Shown piece by piece: positions 59,848 through 64,000 of a stretch of 64,000 nucleotides of DNA (within the stretch, counting starts at the first letter, position 1; each line of letters starts with the position of its first letter). The stretch lies in NCBI GenBank assembly GCA_922989275.2, contig OV277857.1:5952001-6016000 (forward strand), in the 5' to 3' direction. The position numbers and the translations under genes are program-made. Source of the DNA: Gari tellinella (lineage: Eukaryota > Mollusca > Bivalvia > Cardiida > Psammobiidae). Below the pieces are notes generated by a model, which saw only the letters and a program-made list of their open reading frames with translations, made no database searches and was not told the origin of the DNA.

Positions 59848-59861
59848 TGACTGTTACGATA

Positions 59862-60362
59862 AACCCTGAACCATTTACTCCATAGGTACACATTTTACAC
59901 TTTGATTTATTCCTCCATTAAAAAAAATAGTTCCAATTTATAAAGTGATGAATATGCACCCTAGGAAACATTTTAACATTCTAGTAGATGGTTACTTCAA
60001 GCAGGTTATATGTAAAGCAGAATGCACCTTAACTCTTTCCTCCCTGAAACTTTAAATGGACAATTCCAGTTTCCATTTTAGTCTAGTCCATTTCTGACTT
60101 TTAAGGGTTGTTTTGGTCAATGTTTGGCATCATGACAAACAGTGAAGACCCTGATCAGAGGGCTCCTTTTGGAGCCCTCTGATCTGGGTCTTCACTGTTT
60201 GCACAGGACAAGTATACTATTCACATGTACACTGTTTGAAAAGGACGCCTAAATGCGGGATAAGGGCTCAAAGGGTTAAGGTGCATTCTGCTTTACTTTC
60301 AACCTGCTTGAAGTGGCCACTTGTCTTCAGTCCTTGAAACAGACTATGGAGCAATGGGTTAA
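59862..60362. mobile_element. Family C MITE split by a family D MITE
   Basis: CCATTTACTCCATAGGTACA to TATGGAGCAATGGGTTAA. Interrupted exactly at the TTAA in the middle of its core palindrome (GCACC|TTAA|GGTGC). Confidence 0.88.
60033..60275. mobile_element. Family D MITE with TTAA duplication, complete copy
   Basis: TTAA at 60029-60032 and 60276-60279. CTCTTTCCTCCCTGAAAC to ATAAGGGCTCAAAGGG; hairpin ACAGTGAAGACCCTGATCAG / CTGATCTGGGTCTTCACTGT. Confidence 0.92.
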
Positions 60363-60606
60363 CTCCTTTAAAGTTTGATTGAAAAATATGCCCTTTTACT
60401 CCTTTGATTTATTCCTCCACTGAAAAATTGTTCCACTTTATACAGTTATAAACATGGCCCATTAGAAATATTTTCTATATCCTAGCAGATAATAGCTTAA
60501 AGTAGGCTGAAAGTAAAGCAGAATGCATCTTAAGGCTATACTTTCAACCTGCTTTAAGTGGTCACCTGTCTTCAAAACTAGGAACATGTGTTTGGGTAAA
60601 GGGTTA
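60361..60606. mobile_element. Family C MITE
   Basis: TTAACTCCTTTAAAGTTTG, TTATTCCTCCACTGAAAAAT, core partly deleted (GCATCTTAAGGCTATACTTT), ending TGGGTAAAGGGTTAA. Confidence 0.75.
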
Positions 60607-60839
60607 AAGTAGGCTTAAAGTTAAGAACAAAGCCCCTTTTTATAGCTTTCTGGTTTACTTTCATCCTGCTTCAAAGATTCAATTATCAGGATGCAGAAAA
60701 CTTTTTGTAGTTATCGGGCAGACCATGGCTGAAGCCAGAAAGCTCCTAAAGGACTTGTTTAAACTGTGAAATGTCAAAAATTCTTTCAGTTAGTAATCTT
60801 TCCAGAAGTAATAGAGAGGTTTTAATGTATTTACCGTTT

Positions 60840-62150
60840 GCCCTAGATTGCCAGCCAATGAAAGGGCTCCATTTCAGCGAGAAATGAAAAAATATATCGC
60901 ATATTCGTTCAATTTTGTACTTGGGTATGGCAGAGAAATAAACAAGTCATGAACCGGTCAAGGACAGCGCGTGCTAAGGAGGAGCGTAACGCATCATTAC
61001 ATCATACAGCAACCGTTCAGCTGGGAATTACAGTATAATTTATGTACTGCGGCCTTTCAATGAAAAGGCCCGAATAAATCAAATATTTCTGTAGACAGGA
61101 GACTATAGTTAGTGCATAATGAAATTAATATGAAACGCATTAATCATGTCCTGCATTAACTCATTGAACCCTAGGTGACGAGTACACTCGTCATTTATAA
61201 TGTATCCATTACACTTGTCCACAGCAAACATTGTAGAACCACATCGTAGATCTCCTATTACAAAATGGCATAGACTCGAATTGTTCATTGTATAAGTATT
61301 GGGTTGAAAAGTTTAAGCAGCCGACATGTGGGTATTGTCTTCTTTTGTGTAATCGTTTTACAAATATTTGACTGTAAAACGTCTCGAAAGAAATGTGTTT
61401 ATTTTTAATATTGTAAAAAAATACGGTTGCTTTTTATCAATGCATAAGGCAAGTAATACAGAGGCTCCTATAAGCGTTAAACAGCCACCCGTCTCCAACC
61501 CCTTCGGTGATATGTGCATTTTTGTCATTAACAGTATAATGCACTAAACAACACAGTCCAGATGAATGTCATTTAAAAACCAAGAATGCTCTTGACTTAG
61601 GATGTTTTAACCATATAATTTGTGGGTTTTTTTTCTAAACTGACTTTAAACAACTATTGCTTGGCTCCATTAGTTGGTTAAAGGACTTGAATCTTGGTTT
61701 ATCAGGTGCTGCTCAATGCTTGGTAATTTTTAGCAAATCAATTGATTAAGCATTTTCATGTCATGCCAGTCCACAGCAGCTCGTTCACGCCAGTTTTCAA
61801 CACTTTACTGTTGGAGCACAAATAAAAATCGTCCTCAATTGAAGCTATTTTTAAATTCCATTTGGGTGACACGCTAGCTCATGCTCGGTTTTGTTTCTAA
61901 ATGGAAATGCCTACAGCGAGCTCTACACGGGTACAGGATTCCCGGTCGACTTTCTAGTTTTTCGTGTGACGTCATATGTAAAAGTGAACTCGCCGGCTTC
62001 CGAAAATACAAAGCACCGCCCACCACCCTTTCATTGGCTGACAAACTAGGTCGAGCGGTAATTTGGGTTGAGCGATAACTTAGTATAGGTAAAGTAGGTT
62101 GAACGGTAACTACCATACACTAGCCTACGTGCCATATTTGAGGCAAACGG
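60840..62150. other. 3' flank of CLASRP, no recognisable gene
   Basis: No Arg/Ser-coding exon and no clear poly(A) context except AATAAA at 61072. A family D-like piece (ACGAGTACACTCGTC) is at 61160-61260. Short open frames near 61880-62110 on both strands have no recognisable motif. Confidence 0.45.
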
Positions 62151-62156
62151 TAAATC

Positions 62157-62262
62157 AGTTATAGTTCATTTGTTTGAAAATTATACAACATAACCTGTTC
62201 GCTCCCTACGGTCGCTCCAGGTTATATTGCATAATTTTCAAAAAATGAACTATAACTAATAC
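62157..62262. repeat. Perfectly nested hairpin
   Basis: TAGTTCATTTGTTTGAAAAT..ACATAACCTG and its inverse CAGGTTATATTGCATAATTTTC..ATGAACTATAACT, around GAGCGACCGTAGGG-like loop (TTCGCTCCCTACGGTCGCTC). Confidence 0.8.
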
Positions 62263-62727
62263 GTATTTAGTTTGTACAGGATCCAATGACATCATAAAAG
62301 TGTTTGATTTGTAGTTAGAAATACTGTTTTAAACTCATGATTGTAAAATAAAATAGAGTAACTTTTATTATGCATGTACAAGCTGGAACAAGGGAGATAA
62401 TCATGACTGGCATATTTCCCCTTCTCAGTACAAGTTACTCTAGAAATATAGTGCAGGTTATCTCCCTTTGACCAGTTTGTGATTTACAATTGCCTGTAGA
62501 ATTATTTTTTTTATTCAAAACAAAAATACATACCAAATTTGCTGTAGAAATGATTGTTTTGATGATTTGTTGGTAAAGGTTATATGAATTATAATCCAAT
62601 AAATTCTTTCTATGCTTGAAAAAACTCGAATTCTGTTGAGTATGCTCCGAGATTCTCACAGAAGCTGAACTAATCAAACCAAATTATTAGGAATTATAAT
62701 TAATATATATGCTTGACATTAGGATGT

Positions 62728-62977
62728 ACAGTGGAGAATGTGTTATTCTTTCCTAATAAACGCGTTTACGCTAAAACTATTATTTGCAGTGCAAACAGTT
62801 TGGAGCCAGATCAGACGCCGGGTAACCCGGCGTCTGATCAGGCTCCAAACTGTTTGCCACCAAGATAAACATGAAATATCAGAATTGTCAAAAGGTTGTT
62901 CTTTTCTACGTTTTAGCGCTTTGCGTTTGCGTACGTTTGCGTTTAAACGGGAAAGAATAACAGATTCTCCACTGTAT
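62728..62977. mobile_element. Family B MITE
   Basis: TACAGTGGAGAATGTGTTAT to ACAGATTCTCCACTGTA, hairpin GACGCCGGGTAACCCGGCGTC. Very close to the copies at 50193 and 51952. Confidence 0.89.
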
Positions 62978-62981
62978 AGGT

Positions 62982-63188
62982 ACAGTAAAACTCTCTATAA
63001 CAATCACTAAATTGCATTAATTATTTGTTGTTTAAGACAGGTGACTACTTAAAGCAATGTGACAGTTAAACAGAAAGCTTCAATAGGAGCTTTCTGTTTT
63101 ACTGTCACTATGCTTTAAGCTGTAACCTGTCTCTTTTACAATTAATAAGACTTCCTTTTAGTGGTTGTAAGAGTGGGATTTTACTGTA
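62982..63188. mobile_element. Family K MITE, copy 2
   Basis: ACAGTAAAACTCTCTATAAC to GAGTGGGATTTTACTGTA; inner palindrome TGACAGTTAAACAGAAAGCT / AGCTTTCTGTTTTACTGTCA. Confidence 0.83.
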
Positions 63189-63321
63189 TTTCAAGGCCTG
63201 GTGTCCATTAACGTGTTTCCTTGGGGTTTCTCCATTTAAAAATACTGTTTTGTAACTTTTTCAACTCTGTATGTCTGTATTAAATACATTTGCAAACAGT
63301 TTGAATCCAGATTAAAATTAT

Positions 63322-63400
63322 CAGGGCTCCAGATAAGGGCGAGTGAACTGAACAAATCCAACATTTTCTCACTTATTTCAGCTCCAAAATGTGATTTTAA
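63322..63400. mobile_element. Family H left end
   Basis: CAGGGCTCCAGATAAGGGCG, CATTTTCTCACTTATTTCAG only. A family Q remnant (GGAGGGAATTGTTGTTTGGA, GGGAGCACT) follows at 63450-63500. Confidence 0.7.
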
Positions 63401-63648
63401 GTAGATTTTATTTCAGCAGTCAAAGCATTAGACATCTGCAAGCGTTCTTGTAAGGAGGGAATTGTTGTTTGGAGGGGTGTTCTAGGAAGGGAGCACTCTA
63501 GTTCAATTGTATACAGTCATGAAGTGTGGAAATTGTCAACAGTGACATGATTTTAATTATTCTTCAATGGTTTCCTTCCGTAAAAGGCCAGTAGGTTTTA
63601 TGTTTCATATGGCTTTCATTGACTTATATAGTCGGCAGTGTCTCTAGG

Positions 63649-63896
63649 AAAAACTCTTTGAACCCTAGTCCCGCATATAGGCGTCCTTTTCAAACAGTGT
63701 ACATGTGAATAATACACTTGTCCTGTGCAAACAGTGAAGACCCAGATCAGAGGGCTCCAAAAGCAGCCCTCTGATCAGGGTCTTCACTGTTTGTCATAAA
63801 GCCAAACATTGACAAAAACAATCCTTAAAAGTCAGAAATGGACTAGACTAAAATGGAAACTGGAATTTTCCATTTAACGTTTCAGGGAGGAAAGAG
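63649..63896. mobile_element. Family D MITE, last copy
   Basis: CTTTGAACCCTAGTCCCGCA to TTTCAGGGAGGAAAGAG then TTAA (63897-63900). Hairpin CAGTGAAGACCCAGATCAGA / CTGATCAGGGTCTTCACTG. Near-identical to the 60033 copy, inverted. Confidence 0.87.
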
Positions 63897-64000
63897 TTAA
63901 GTGATATTCTATATAGGTCTCAAAGAGTTCACTTGTCCATCTGTCTACAGAACTTTACAACAGTTTTTGTGTCACCTATTGAGGCAGAGGTGACACTAAG

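Noticed and set aside
61874..62116. Overlapping 65-80 codon ORFs on both strands as a missing CLASRP tail exon or new gene
   Set aside because: No Arg/Ser content, no acceptor in the right phase, no recognisable motif.

Overview
This window is eukaryotic, AT-rich and packed with transposons. It fits a bivalve mollusc best, probably a heterodont clam or mussel, because of its tRNA-derived SINEs, LINEs, ZNF862-type hAT remnants and dense short inverted-repeat elements. The species call is an inference.

The one host gene I can support is on the + strand: an orthologue of CLASRP (CLK4-associating serine/arginine-rich protein, also SFRS16 or SWAP2). I traced 17 coding exons from 11084 to about 59843. 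They have GT/AG borders and every exon phase matches the next, giving about 694 residues. The order is: MWHEAR start and DRY-EERY (SWAP-type) N-terminal domain (11-22 kb), acidic stretch (23.5-24.7 kb), basic linker (25-29 kb), RS domain (41.9-48.2 kb), and basic/coiled C-terminus (48.7-59.8 kb). An in-frame TAA follows the last exon at once, but a good donor sits at the same place, so the true C-terminus may lie beyond the window. The 5' non-coding exon and promoter are not identified.

1-11 kb is intergenic or 5' intron sequence: cut-and-paste MITEs, a 0.8-kb TIR element built on a 161-bp tandem repeat, and a 2.3-kb TIR element (7895-10179) with a SINE inside it. Intron 1 (11.2-17.8 kb) holds a 705-bp TIR element and a LINE with an open 1004-codon ORF2, inserted into a MITE that is itself inserted into a sister MITE. 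Introns 2-9 carry mostly hairpin MITEs close to the exons. Intron 10 (29-41.9 kb) is a graveyard, mostly on the - strand: a LINE reverse transcriptase tail, two ZNF862-like hAT transposase remnants, a PHD-type LINE ORF1, an L1-type ORF1 split by three later insertions, a 1.4-kb hAT element and a kinesin motor fragment. The later introns hold more MITEs, two Helentron/HINE-like elements, a fresh 1,759-bp tandem duplication (49.6-53.1 kb) and a 0.5-kb TIR element with a repeated ATTGGGTATC motif.

The host gene itself shows the most striking biology. Two exons have tandemly duplicated 3' splice-site regions: a 33-nt in-frame partial exon copy followed by six perfect-length 32-bp units that each end in an acceptor, and a 65-bp duplication that creates a stop-containing decoy exon. 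MITE families are given working letters A-S here; these are my labels, not published names.
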